From Cryptomeria japonica (taxonomy: Eukaryota > Streptophyta > Pinopsida > Cupressales > Cupressaceae): 64,000 bases of DNA. Below are positions 32,924 through 43,285 of this stretch, piece by piece (position 1 is the stretch's first letter; each line of letters begins with the position of its first letter). The notes under the pieces are model-generated. The model did no database searches. It saw only the letters and a program-made list of their open reading frames with translations, and was not told the origin of the DNA. The stretch covers positions 212,388,997 to 212,452,996 of the forward strand of contig NC_081406.1 of NCBI RefSeq assembly GCF_030272615.1, in the 5' to 3' direction. Both the position numbers and the translations under genes were made by a program.

Positions 32924-34808
32924 TGATAACAAGTAACACATGAAAAATATTAAATGAGAGTTCTATGTGACAACTAAGATATCCTAAGTCAACTTAAGAT
33001 GCATGAATAGGTGTGAACTAAGAACTAGTTAGGATGAGTCATTATTTGCACCAACATTGAGGAGCCATATGATAGTGTGAGCCTAATCAATAATCCAAAT
33101 ATCATCAATTATAATAGTCAAGACAAAAAATGGAACCAAGTAAGACTAAGAACAAGAGCCACTTTCATACATACATTGGAATATAAAATCACCTAGACGA
33201 GTGGTCATATTTTACTAATTTTTTTAAAGACAATCAAATGACACTTCTAGGGTATCTATTCCTTTTGTTGCTTTAGTTAATGAATGAAGTGTGGAAATAG
33301 GTGAAGATAGGTTGAAGTGATTGAAAATTAAGACTAAAGTATGAAGTAAATGAACACTTATGCTATTGTAATTGACTAATAAACACATTGAAATATTGTA
33401 ACAAATACATAAAGGGATGGGAAATCTGACTATGCACCTATGAATACAAATTGAAGCTGATTCTACACGTCCGAGATGATCAAAATGTAATGATCTTTTA
33501 AGTATGAGCTTTTGTCTAAAAACCTACAACTTTAACATGTTTGAGATCCACCTGCCAAAATTGATGCAAAATCTTGAGGACAAGGGAACCCCCAATGTAT
33601 TGGTATAGACAAGGGTGCTGGTAGTGCCCTCATCCCAAGAAATGGGATTTGAATTCTAGGAATAGGTTTGGGATAGTCTCCTAATGTTGATAAAGACTTC
33701 TTGGCTTTGTTGGGTATGTGTAGCTGCACCTACAAGATGAAAAATGGTATGGTGGTGGCTATATAGGGTTTTTCCTTGGTCAACCCCTTGTTTTGGTGAG
33801 TCCCACCTCCACAAATAGGCGATATTAAAATTGGAATAATGTGTGTGCTCTTGAATCTTAATTGTCTCTAAGATTGCTATGAGCTAAAGTATTTAATATG
33901 CAAACTAGAGTCTACTCAAATGTGTTAGATAAAAACCCTAAATGATTGAATTGAATTTATTTAAAATTCATAATTAGAATGAAAATCTAAAGCAATAATG
34001 TAAATTTGAAGCTAAATATGATGTAGATATAAAGCTCAATGGTAGAAATAGAAGAACAACATGAAATCATACCAAATACCTTGGGAAGAGGTACAAGGCA
34101 ATCATCAGTTGGTGATTCCCTATCATCCTTTAATTTCTCTTGAAGCTTCCATGATTGAATGATTGCTGATGAAGAAATAATTGATTTTTAGATTTGAGAC
34201 TCCTTTAAAGAAGCACTTTCACTTCATTAGGATACCTTCAATTTCATAATTGTTTCTCTCAAAAGATGCCAAAACATTATCATAAATGAGGAAGTGAATT
34301 ACCTTATATATGAAGTCTTAGGTTTGAATTTGATGAAAATCCAACTTAAATTTGTTATTTATTCACATAGAGTAGGATTTGAATTGATTGTGATTGCAAA
34401 ATTATCCCCCCAAAATTTAGGAAAATAAGTGTGCGATTGAGGGGGTATGATTGTCTTGGTCCTAACAGCTCTATCCTGAATTTTAGGGATGCATAATGAG
34501 GTTCTAATGCCAATTCTAGCTTGGTAGCTCAAACCAAGATGTATAGACATATGGGCTATATTTTGGAAGTTTCAATTAGGATAGGGTTAAGAATAAATAA
34601 GGATGAAATGATTAAATAGCACACCTAGAGTGAAGAGCCTAATTTATAAAGTGTGATGTGATTTGAATTAATAAAGGATTTAGATTTTTAGTAATTAATT
34701 AAAATGCATATAAAAGTCCTATAATGTAAAATATAATGAGACATACTAAAATGAGTGCTAACTTAGCATGGAATTGGGCAACCTAGGTGTACAACTTATG
34801 ATGCTACA
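32924..34808 (-). repeat. Probable 3' LTR of another minus-strand Gypsy element
   Basis: On the minus strand the text AAAGTGGGGGCTAAA (34823-34809) looks like a purine tract. It is followed by TGTAGCATCATAAGTTG at 34808, a typical Gypsy LTR start. The other end, TTATCA at 32924, abuts the interrupted G2 LTR. A TATA-like CCTATATAGCC lies near 33762 on the minus strand. No second copy is in the window, so the call rests on the junction motifs only. No gene is visible inside. Confidence 0.42.
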
Positions 34809-35072
34809 TTTAGCCCCCACTTTAGTGGTCATTCAACACTACGTGCATATGCAAACTAAAGTATAGAAAAGTAAAAATTCAAGTAAAAGGGATATTTCCA
34901 TAAGTGTTGAACAAAGCCCCCAGTGTAACAGTACCTGCAATACAACGTTAGGAACTATATTGTACAAAACCACTTTATTAGTTAAAATTAATAATCTCCT
35001 AGAATGCTTACCGTAGGATTGTAAATTGTATCCACATACAACTTCATCCTGACCTAGACCTCACCTTGGTGT
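34809..35072. other. Unassigned sequence left of N2
   Basis: It presumably belongs to the internal region of the element whose LTR is 32924-34808. AT-rich, no coding signal. GGTGT (35068-35072) is the left copy of the N2 target duplication. Confidence 0.4.
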
Positions 35073-35953
35073 TGTTGGCATATGGACACTCCAATGAGAC
35101 ATTGTGTGTGATTGAAGGTTTTGTCATTGATGGCAACCTTGCAATCCTATGGCACCGACAAAGACATTATACTGGCAAAGCATTACATAGGCAACCTTGC
35201 AATCCCATGGCACCGACAAAGACATTATACCGGAAAAGAATTACTCAAAAAAAACAAATCACCAGCATCAACAAAATCAATGTACACCGGCACCGGCACA
35301 GAAGATGTACACTGGCACAAAAGGAAATATGTATACCGGCATAGAGGCCGACAAGATTTTTGATATGTAATATTTTGTTTATCATTGTAAGCCGACTTGG
35401 CAAATTGTAAAATGACTCTTGTATATAAAAGAGATCATTGTAGGCATTTGTAGGACATAGAGAGTATGTAATAAAAAAATATAAGGCAGACCTAATGTGT
35501 GAATTGTAGGTCAAGGGTATATGTAAAGAACAGAGCAAAAACGAGTACTGAATCTGGCATTGAAGATGCTATTGTAAAGTAGTACAGAATATTGAATTTG
35601 TGTAAATCCTCTTTGTAAGTTAGTGTGACTTCTTGTTGAGTAGTGAGCTCTAGGTAGTTGGCCTTCCTGCATGTGCAGGCTCCTATTGTAAGTAATATTC
35701 TCTTATTGGCCAGTAAGTGAATATTGTGGGTCACAAATCCCATCGAGGTTTTTCCCACACCGGGTTTCCTCGTTAAACATCTTGTGTTATGGTGTTCTTT
35801 TCATGTGGATGCTTTTGATTTTGTTATTTACATTAATTCTTGCATACCGGTATACTGTTACTTTATACTCTGCATATTCAGTTTTAAGAAAATCTCATAA
35901 CCGGTCAGATACTGATTCACCCCCCCCTCTCAGTATCTGTGGGAACCCTAACA
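35073..35953 (+). repeat. N2 5' LTR
   Basis: The same length as the 3' copy. It contains four (A/G)CCGAC cores (35154, 35212, 35347, 35391) upstream of TATATAAA (35422), an eight-C run (35920-35927) and the family block GTGAGCTCTAGGTAGTTGGC (35642 onward). Confidence 0.93.
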
Positions 35954-35955
35954 AT

Positions 35956-35968
35956 TGGTATCAGAGCC
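35956..35968 (+). other. N2 primer binding site
   Basis: TGGTATCAGAGCC, two bases after the LTR. It is the standard Copia initiator-Met site, identical to that used by autonomous Copia elements. Confidence 0.92.
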
Positions 35969-36024
35969 TGGTCCTCTATTTTCAAAAGCCTAACAGCTTG
36001 AGGAAGATCTTGACACCGGTAAAG

Positions 36025-37181
36025 ATGGAAAATATGATGAAGCAACTTGAAGGAGCTCTTACTGACTATGATGCAGAGAAATTGAAAAATATCAAATTAG
36101 AAGATGATTTAAAAGCAGCTCAGGACATTATTCAGGCACTTTAAGAAATCTTATTGTTACAAGAAACAAGAGAAGAGAACTTTGTGAAAAGTTGCAAAAT
36201 GAAAATGATGAAAAGGAATCATTAAATGATATGATGAGCAAATTGAAACAAGAGATCATGACAACAAAAAATGAAATGCAGGATATGACTATGAGATTCT
36301 GCAAAGAGATTGAGGACAGAAAGAGGAATGAAGAAGAATTGACCAAAAGACTAAGTGATGCAGCAAATGAGAACACAAGACTTAGCCATGAAAATGATAT
36401 GTTGAAGACAGATCTGATGCATACTCAAAATGACTCGAATGAACTAATGAGACAAAAAGAGATCTTGGAAAGGGAATTGGAAACTGCAAAGCAACACAAA
36501 GAAAAATTCAAGAAAAGCTCAGAAGAACTTGGTACCTTATTGAAGAATCAAAAACCCAAAGGTGATACTTTTGGAGTTGGATTTGAAGTTGGAGAAAGCT
36601 CTGGTACTGCAAATACCCAGAATCAAAGCAAACCAGTAAGACCCTCTAATACTTTCAAATTCAATGGAAAATGCTTTAACTATAATAAATATGGTCATAG
36701 GGCAAATGAATGTAGATCTAGGAATTATTAGAACATCAATCCTCCCACCGGTCAATGCACCAAATGCAACAAAATTGGTCATAACTCTGAAAATTGTAGA
36801 ATGAATGTAAGATGTTATGTTTGTGGAAGATTTGGTCATTTATCAAATAAATGCAAAACGCAAACTGGCATAGGTTATGGGAAAGCTATTCAGAAAAATA
36901 ATGTAACTTGTTATGCATGTAAAAAAATTGGTCATATTGCAAAATTATGTAGAAGCAAAAGTACACCGGTAGATAACAAAAGTACTAGCTTGAAAGGTAA
37001 AGAAAAGGTTGAAGAGGTTAAGCAAGAATTTTCAAAGCAATGGATTAGAAAAGGTAATCTAAATATTGGGGTTACTCCTCCACCAGTAGAACCAACAAAT
37101 GCTTCACCGGCAGGACAATATGATGCTCCACCGGCAGGACAGAGCAATGCTCCACTGACAGGATGTTCTTCATCAAATTGA
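36025..37181 (+). pseudogene. N2 ORF1: coiled coil plus four zinc knuckles (broken)
   Basis: It starts at the ATG 36025 (MENMMKQLEGAL). A TAA interrupts at codon 40 (36142), a frameshift follows, and the frame resumes at about 36192. A TAG stands at 36729. The coiled-coil part (36192-36540) is rich in Glu, Lys, Met and Asn. Knuckle 1 is CFNYNKYGHRANEC (second Cys lost). Knuckles 2 (CTKCNKIGHNSENC), 3 (CYVCGRFGHLSNKC) and 4 (CYACKKIGHIAKLC) are intact. The tail has Pro-rich repeats (PPVEPTNASPAG). The role may be Gag-like RNA binding. Confidence 0.75.
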
Positions 37182-37496
37182 AGAAAATTATCTTGAGGGT
37201 TTGGCAATTTAATGACACATGTGCTATTATTCCCTCGGTTAGAGAAAAGAAGTTGAAAATCCTTCATTACCGGCAAATAAAGTTGAGTTAATACATCACT
37301 GATAGACAATTAATGTGGTAGGTGGTAGAAAAGGCTTTATAAATTAAGTTTTTGGCTCCATTTCATTTCACCGTGAATTCAAACTTTCAGAGAGCGCGAA
37401 GATTTCCGAGATAAGGCATTCCAAGCAAAGAGGCAAAGCACTTCAGCAATCAGTCCATCCAAAGGCAGAAAAAGGTATTTATCATCATGGCATCCT
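37182..37496 (+). other. N2 spacer between ORF1 and ORF2
   Basis: 315 bp non-coding; a spacer of similar size exists in N3 (56543-56844). Both end with an AGGCA-rich stretch just before the ORF2 ATG. It may serve as the leader of a spliced or internally initiated ORF2 message; I see no proof of either. Confidence 0.5.
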
Positions 37497-40400
37497 CCTC
37501 TGCACTTGAATTTATAGAAAACCCTACAGTAGTCGAGGTTATAAAATGACCTAGGCCCATGTTTGAGCTAGTTCCCAAGGTAGCTAAGAAAGATGACAAC
37601 ACAGGTGCTTTTTCCCAAATTCCAAAGGGTGTTGTTTATGCAGAAGACCCTAGAATGTACATTCATTGCAACATAGAGGAATTAGGTGATGAAGAAATCA
37701 AAGACATGTACAAATCTGTTATATGTGACAATGCCGAAAATGTGAAACCTGAACACCAAATTGTTGAAACCCTAGGATTCACTGAAATCCTCTGCATTCC
37801 TGAATTTCCCAAGGAAGTGATTAGGATAGTTCTCAGCAGGGTACATGGCTCATTCTTTTGGCTTGACTCAGTACATAAAATTACAAAGGTAGCTGTGAAA
37901 GTAGTAACAGGGTTACCTTCCATCGGTACCAGAGCTGACAAAACCAAGAAGGTCTCTAATGACCTAGTAACGAAACTAACTGGTGCAACATCAGACAAAA
38001 GATCATTGAGGGTTAATGATGTAACCGATACAAATGTAAGATTCATTAGCATGATTCTAGGTTACAAAGCTACTCATGCAAATAGGCTTAATTTTGTTTC
38101 CAGTTTATGCATAAAAAGTGCTTATGACATGGTTAAGAACAATGTAAAAATTGACATCTATGAATGGTTGAAAGATGAGTTAATTGATAACTTAGCAAAA
38201 ATCAAGAAGGATAAGAAAGGAACCTTTAGATTTGGAAATTTGCTTGTATGCTTAATGCTACATATAACCAAACAGGCTCCCGGTATAGGCAACAAGGATT
38301 TTGGATTTGACATACCGGTAGGAAAACAATTGTCTGACTTATTCAACAACATGGGTGAAAACAAAGAAAATAATATCCATGAGTATTTTCAAGCACTAAA
38401 GGTCAAAATGAATAAGAGGATCAGACTATCACAGGAAATTGTCAAGAAATACAAGGATGACATTTGTTCTGTAATAAAAAAGGATGAAATTTGGATGGAA
38501 GCAGTCATCCCAAGAACAATCTGGGTTACAAAAATGTGGTATGAAATAGATGACCACATAGTGGAAACCTATGCCAAAGCACTTCTGAAAGCCCCCTATG
38601 AACCAAAGGAAGAAGTATTTGGTAGTGTTGAGCACATTGAAAGTCAAATACAATCCAAAAAGAGAGTAAAGAAAGTTGAGGCATCTGTGAGGAAAGGAAG
38701 CAGGCAAGCAAAAGCCTTAAAAGATGATGTACTAAAGAAAACCGGCATAATAGAAGATGAGTTGCCAGCCCAACAGTCTGAAACTCATCTATCACCGGTA
38801 GATACCTCCTCAGAAGGAGATATGCCAGCAACTTTCAAAAGAGTTGCAAGGAAAAGAGACCCCTCACCGGTATCCACTCCTTCACCTAGAAGGACAAGAC
38901 AGAAGCAACAAGCTATGAGGTCTCCAGTCAAGAAAGCCACACCTAAGAAAAAGATGACCCCTAAAAGGAAGAAGAAGACAGACACTGACTTGGCCCCTTT
39001 TGACATATTACTGGATGAAATCACAATGGAAGGAAAATTGAAAAACATAGGGAAAATCTATGACACCCTATCAGAAGATGAGAAAGGACAAATTGAGGAA
39101 AGTGTTATACTACACATGGACATGTATAAAAAGTTTTTGATGCAAGTCCTAAATGAAATTCCTGATGAATTATATAAGAGACTTGAGGCTAGAAGGCAAG
39201 GAATAATTGAGTTGGATAAGAAAATAAAAATAGAAAAATTACTTGCAGTATACCTGGCCAACTCACCTAAGGAAATTGATGATTTGATAGCTCACGCCAA
39301 CGGATAGTCTTTTCCACTACACACCGGCAAATATCATTAATGGCAGGCAGAGTTACTGATGTCTCAACTGAAACAGAAGATGGTTGGGATAGATTCTTGG
39401 TTGAAAAAGAAAAACAAGAAGAATATATGAATCCCAAGCCCATTCTGGTATATCAAAAGGACAAAGGGAAAGGTAAAGTTGGTGCACCGCCAAGTATCAA
39501 GATTAGATACAACTTACCCCCACCTCCTTTAAATACTCCACCAGTAAAAACAACTGTAGAGGATCAATTGGCAGCTGAGAGCATGGACACAGAGGATAAC
39601 AATCCTAATCCTGAAGTCCTATATACTGTGAATGTTGATACTCAAGAAATCAACATAGTGGTAGATAAGGATACCATAGAGAAATCTAATAATAAGGAGC
39701 AACTGACAACAAGAAACCAAGAGCAACCGGCAACAGGAAACCAAGAACAACTGGCAGAAAATTCAGAGAAAAAGAAGGAATCTGGAACACAAACAGAGCA
39801 ACCAACAGAGCTAAAGGCTCAAGAACAGATGCCACCGGTAAGAAATGATGCAAGGAAAACTGTGGAGACACAAACAGACCTACTAGAGGTCAATACCAAC
39901 ATGGTCCCTTCCACCGGCACTCAGTTTACTGGGTCATCATCAAATGTAACAGAGGTATTGCTTGATTCTATTAAGAAAATAACTGATTATAGCTCACAAG
40001 CATATAAAGCAATAGATGATTCAATTCAAGTTTTGAAATTAATAGCTCCAAACTGTAATATAGCCAACAAAGATTCTTTAGGCCAGTTGGATACACTTTG
40101 TAAATATATTTCTGGAAATTTTGACCAATCAAAGGTAGAAACTGTAAAGGAAAGTGTAGAAAAAGAAAAACAGAAATTCTTTGAGGAAGGAATAAAGAAG
40201 TGTATCAGGGAATTTGACACACTTCTACCAAAACTGTGCAATATATTGAAAGAGCACAAAACTCTGTATAAAGACACCTGTAAGATAAGCTTTTTGACCA
40301 TGGATGTAGATAAAAAGATGAGCAAGGTACAAGAAGAGATCAATAAACTTGCTGATAATTTTGTTAACTCACCCGATACATTATCAGTTTTTGAGGAAAA

Positions 40401-40702
40401 GATAACAAATTTTGAGGAAGAATTGCTTAAATTAGAAAGAGAAAAAGAGAAAAATAATAAACAAGGCAAATTTTTTGAGATCTAAACTAAGTCCAAGATT
40501 GGACTATTTAGCATCTCTACGTAAGGAAATCTCAGAGGCACTAAAACAGGGTAGCAAAACACCGGCAGAGCACTTGCAACATCTCATCGGTATAGTACAC
40601 AGAACTGAGATAGCAATAAAGGAGAGCAAGAAGTTTATGGATGGTATAAACTTAATTTTGGGAGATATTCTTCAGCTAATAACTACCCAACTACAAGGTT
40701 GA
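37497..40702 (+). pseudogene. N2 ORF2: large protein of unknown function (nearly intact)
   Basis: It starts at the ATG 37497 (MASSSALEF), as in N3. It is interrupted by a TGA at about 37547 and by shifts near 39305 and 40480; pieces are 37559-39307, 39340-40485 and 40475-40702. Together they cover about 1,060 codons. The N-terminal 300 residues are globular, with shared motifs YIHCNIEELG, VVTGLPS, LTGATS, HANRL and GNLLVCLM. A basic Pro/Ser/Lys/Arg-rich segment follows (about 38850-38975), then a helical block (ILHMDMYKK), a Thr/Gln/Glu-rich linker and a coiled-coil C-terminus. I find no RT, integrase or protease motif and do not recognise the family. Confidence 0.75.
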
Positions 40703-40909
40703 GGTTATGTGTTGGTAAAACTACAAATCTACTAACCTTTGTCATTGATGCCAAAGGGGGAGTAGTAGATGAGAAAATTCAAAACATAGGGATCACATGC
40801 TCAAGGGGAGCCCTCATATTTTTGGTAACATTTTTTTTGGGTATACACATTTTTGGATATCTTTTTGAAATTTCTCATGAGTGTTGCCATCAATGCCAAA
40901 GGGGGAGAT
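40703..40909 (+). other. N2 3' untranslated region with two purine tracts
   Basis: AAAGGGGGAG occurs at 40753-40762 and again at 40898-40907, next to the LTR, each preceded by ATTGATGCC or ATCAATGCC. GTTGCCATCAATG (40883-40895) pairs perfectly with CATTGATGGCAAC (40962-40974) inside the LTR. A weaker purine run, AAGGGGAGC, is at 40804. Confidence 0.75.
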
Positions 40910-41790
40910 TGTTGGCATATGGACACTCCAATGAGACATTGTGTGTGATTGAAGGTTTTGTCATTGATGGCAACCTTGCAATCCTATGGCACCGACAAAG
41001 ACATTATACTAGCAAAGCATTACACAGGCAACCTTGCAATCCTATCGCACTGGCAAAGACATTATACCGGAAAAGAATTACTCAAATAGAACAATGCACC
41101 GACATCAACAAAATCAATGTACACCGGCACTGGCACAGAAGATGTACACCGGCACAGAAGGAAATATGTATACTGGCACAGAGGCCGACAGGATTTTTGA
41201 TATGTAATATTTTGTTTATCATTGTAAGCCGACTTGGCAAATTGTAAAATGACTCTTGTATATAAAAGAGATCATTGTAGGCATTTGTAGGACATAGAGA
41301 GTATGTAATAAAAAAATATAAGGCAGACCTAATGTGTGAATTGTAGGTCAAGGGTATATGTAAAGAACAGAGCAAGAACCGGTACTGAATCTGGCATTGA
41401 AGATGCTATTGTAAAGCAGTACAGAATATTGAATTTGTGTAAATCCTCTTTGTAAGTTAGTGTGACTTCTTGTTGAGTAGTGAGCTCTAGGTAGTTGGCC
41501 TTCCTGCATGTGCAGGCTCCTATTGTAAGTAATATTCTCTTATTGGCCAGTAAGTGAATATTGTGGGTCACAAATCCCATCGAGGTTTTTCCCACACCGG
41601 GTTTCCTCGTTAAACATCTTGTGTTATGGTGTTCTTTTCATGTGGATGCTTTTGATTTTGTTATTTACATTAATTCTTGCATACCGGTATACTGTTACTT
41701 TATACTCTGCATATTCAGTTTTAAGAAAATCTCATAACCGGTCAGATACTGATTCACCCCCCCCTCTCAGTATCTATGGGAACCCTAACA
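40910..41790 (+). repeat. N2 3' LTR
   Basis: Direct repeat of 35073-35953. CCGG sites that differ between the copies mostly show CCGG against CTGG or CCAG-type changes, as expected when methylated cytosines decay. Confidence 0.93.
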
Positions 41791-42923
41791 GGTGATTCAT
41801 CTTTTGATTCCCATTACTATCTTGATTATGCTCACACCACCCATAAACTTGAAAATTCACACCCTTTCTTGACTCCTTAGGCTTGGGTCCTAATTTTTAG
41901 GAGTAGGGTGTTGGGCACCCTAGTCCTAGCGTAGGACCATGGAACCCAACACCCTGATCCTCTTAATCAGGACCCAAATGTAGTACTCATATAGTCACTT
42001 CAAGTGAGATAAATTTGATCTTGTGTCGGCGTACTCTGAAAATTCAATTAATTTTCAAGTAGTCAAGTATAAAAGGAGGTCTACCCCTCTCATTTGAAAC
42101 CTAGCAAAACCTAACCTCAATCAAGATGTTGATTGCACTCTAGAAAATTCAAGTGAGAAAGAAATCAAGCATTCACAAAGCATTAGAGAAGAAGTGAAGT
42201 CAAGTTCAAGCATTCAAGATGGCATCCATGATCAACTTTTTATAAAGACATTCTAAAAGACATCCTAAAACCCTTGCATGAGGATTTGAGAAAGCTTCAT
42301 CAAGGTATACATTTCAATTACAAGAATTTGATTTCAGATCTCACCTTTCCCTCAAAATGAAAGAATCTTGTTATAGTTTTTCATGTTACATTTATTAGTT
42401 CAAGTTCAAGGTTAATTCCAAAACTGAAGGTTTGACCCAAGGCAAACCCCTATCCACAACCTATTTCCTCCCTCTCTATGTATAGGGAATAGAATCAGGA
42501 GATGTACTCAAATATTTCAATAGAGTTGACAATGCCGAATAGGTTCACTTTTTGACAAAATGAAATTTGGAGGGTCAGGGCAAGTCTGAACTACTCAGTC
42601 CCAAAAAATCAGGTCAAACTTCTATGAACAAGATCTAAATCTCTTCTTTTGCCTAGATCTTAGTTTGTGGCTCAATGGGACATCTATAGCAGTCTATTTT
42701 TACTATTCCTCTTCAATTATCCCTTGTTTTGCCCTACTTTAACAATTTACATCCAATTTTAACTAGAAAGAGGTGACACAATTAGAATTTCAGCTCTTTT
42801 CCTATTTGGATTGTGGCTAGATCTATTGGATTCAACCCTCTTTCAATGTTTTGGCTAATTTGGGTTGTTAGTGGTTTTATTATCTTAATTGTTAAAACCC
42901 TAATTCCAAATTACATAATCACA
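41791..42923 (+). repeat. G3 5' LTR region (start unresolved, perhaps 41909)
   Basis: The right end is firm: AATCACA at 42923 followed by TTTTGGTGAACCCAATG, the Gypsy-group primer site. A TATA box TATAAAAGG lies at about 42069. A possible start is TGTTGGGCACCC at 41909, but N2 may be inserted within the LTR and a second copy is not in the window. No gene is visible. GGTGA (41791-41795) belongs to the N2 target duplication. Confidence 0.5.
41883..41977. repeat. Nested inverted-repeat cluster (three-hairpin structure)
   Basis: Outer arms TTGGGTCCT (41883-41891) and AGGACCCAA (41969-41977) are perfect complements. Inside are TCCTAA/TTAGGA (41888-41902) and AGGGTGTTGGG/CCCAACACCCT (41905-41915 and 41945-41955). 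GTCCTA GCG TAGGAC (41923-41937) sits in the loop of the last pair. Three successive TCCT-N5..7-AGGA hairpins result. Confidence 0.75.
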
Positions 42924-43285
42924 TTTTGGTGAACCCAATGTCTGTCATGCTTATATTTGATTTATTGCCTCAAATTTGATTTGTATGCACTTTGACATTC
43001 AAATTTGCACTCATAAGTCTTATTTACAATTGAATTACATAACTCTAGAGGTTAAATTCACAAAAACCCTAATTCATTATTCTAAAATTGACTTGTGGGT
43101 TGCATAATTATTCAATTGTATTTTTTGATCTGATTATTTGACATGTGTTATATTCAAATCTAAAGGCATCTAGTGTTCAAATTCATAATTTAGATTATTT
43201 AATTTGTTGGTTAATCGAGATCATTTTTACAAAGAATTGCATTGCTTAATCGTAGCTTTCAATATTTGCATTCAATATACCTCCC
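42924..43285 (+). other. G3 primer site and leader
   Basis: TTTTGGTGAACCCAATG (42924 onward) is the primer site, as in G1 and G2. About 350 bp of AT-rich non-coding leader follow. Confidence 0.6.

Larger units (their letters stand above)
35073..41790 (+). mobile_element. N2: complete non-autonomous LTR element with ORF1/ORF2
   Basis: Two 881-bp LTRs (35073-35953 and 40910-41790) start TGTTGGCATATGGAC and end ACCCTAACA. The primer site is TGGTATCAGAGCC (35956), and a purine tract lies at 40898-40907. Flanks GGTGT and GGTGA fit a 5-bp duplication with one change. The interior codes only for ORF1 and ORF2; no pol motif is present in any frame. The LTRs differ by roughly 2-3 percent by eye, mostly C/T and G/A changes in the first 300 bp. 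Confidence 0.92.
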
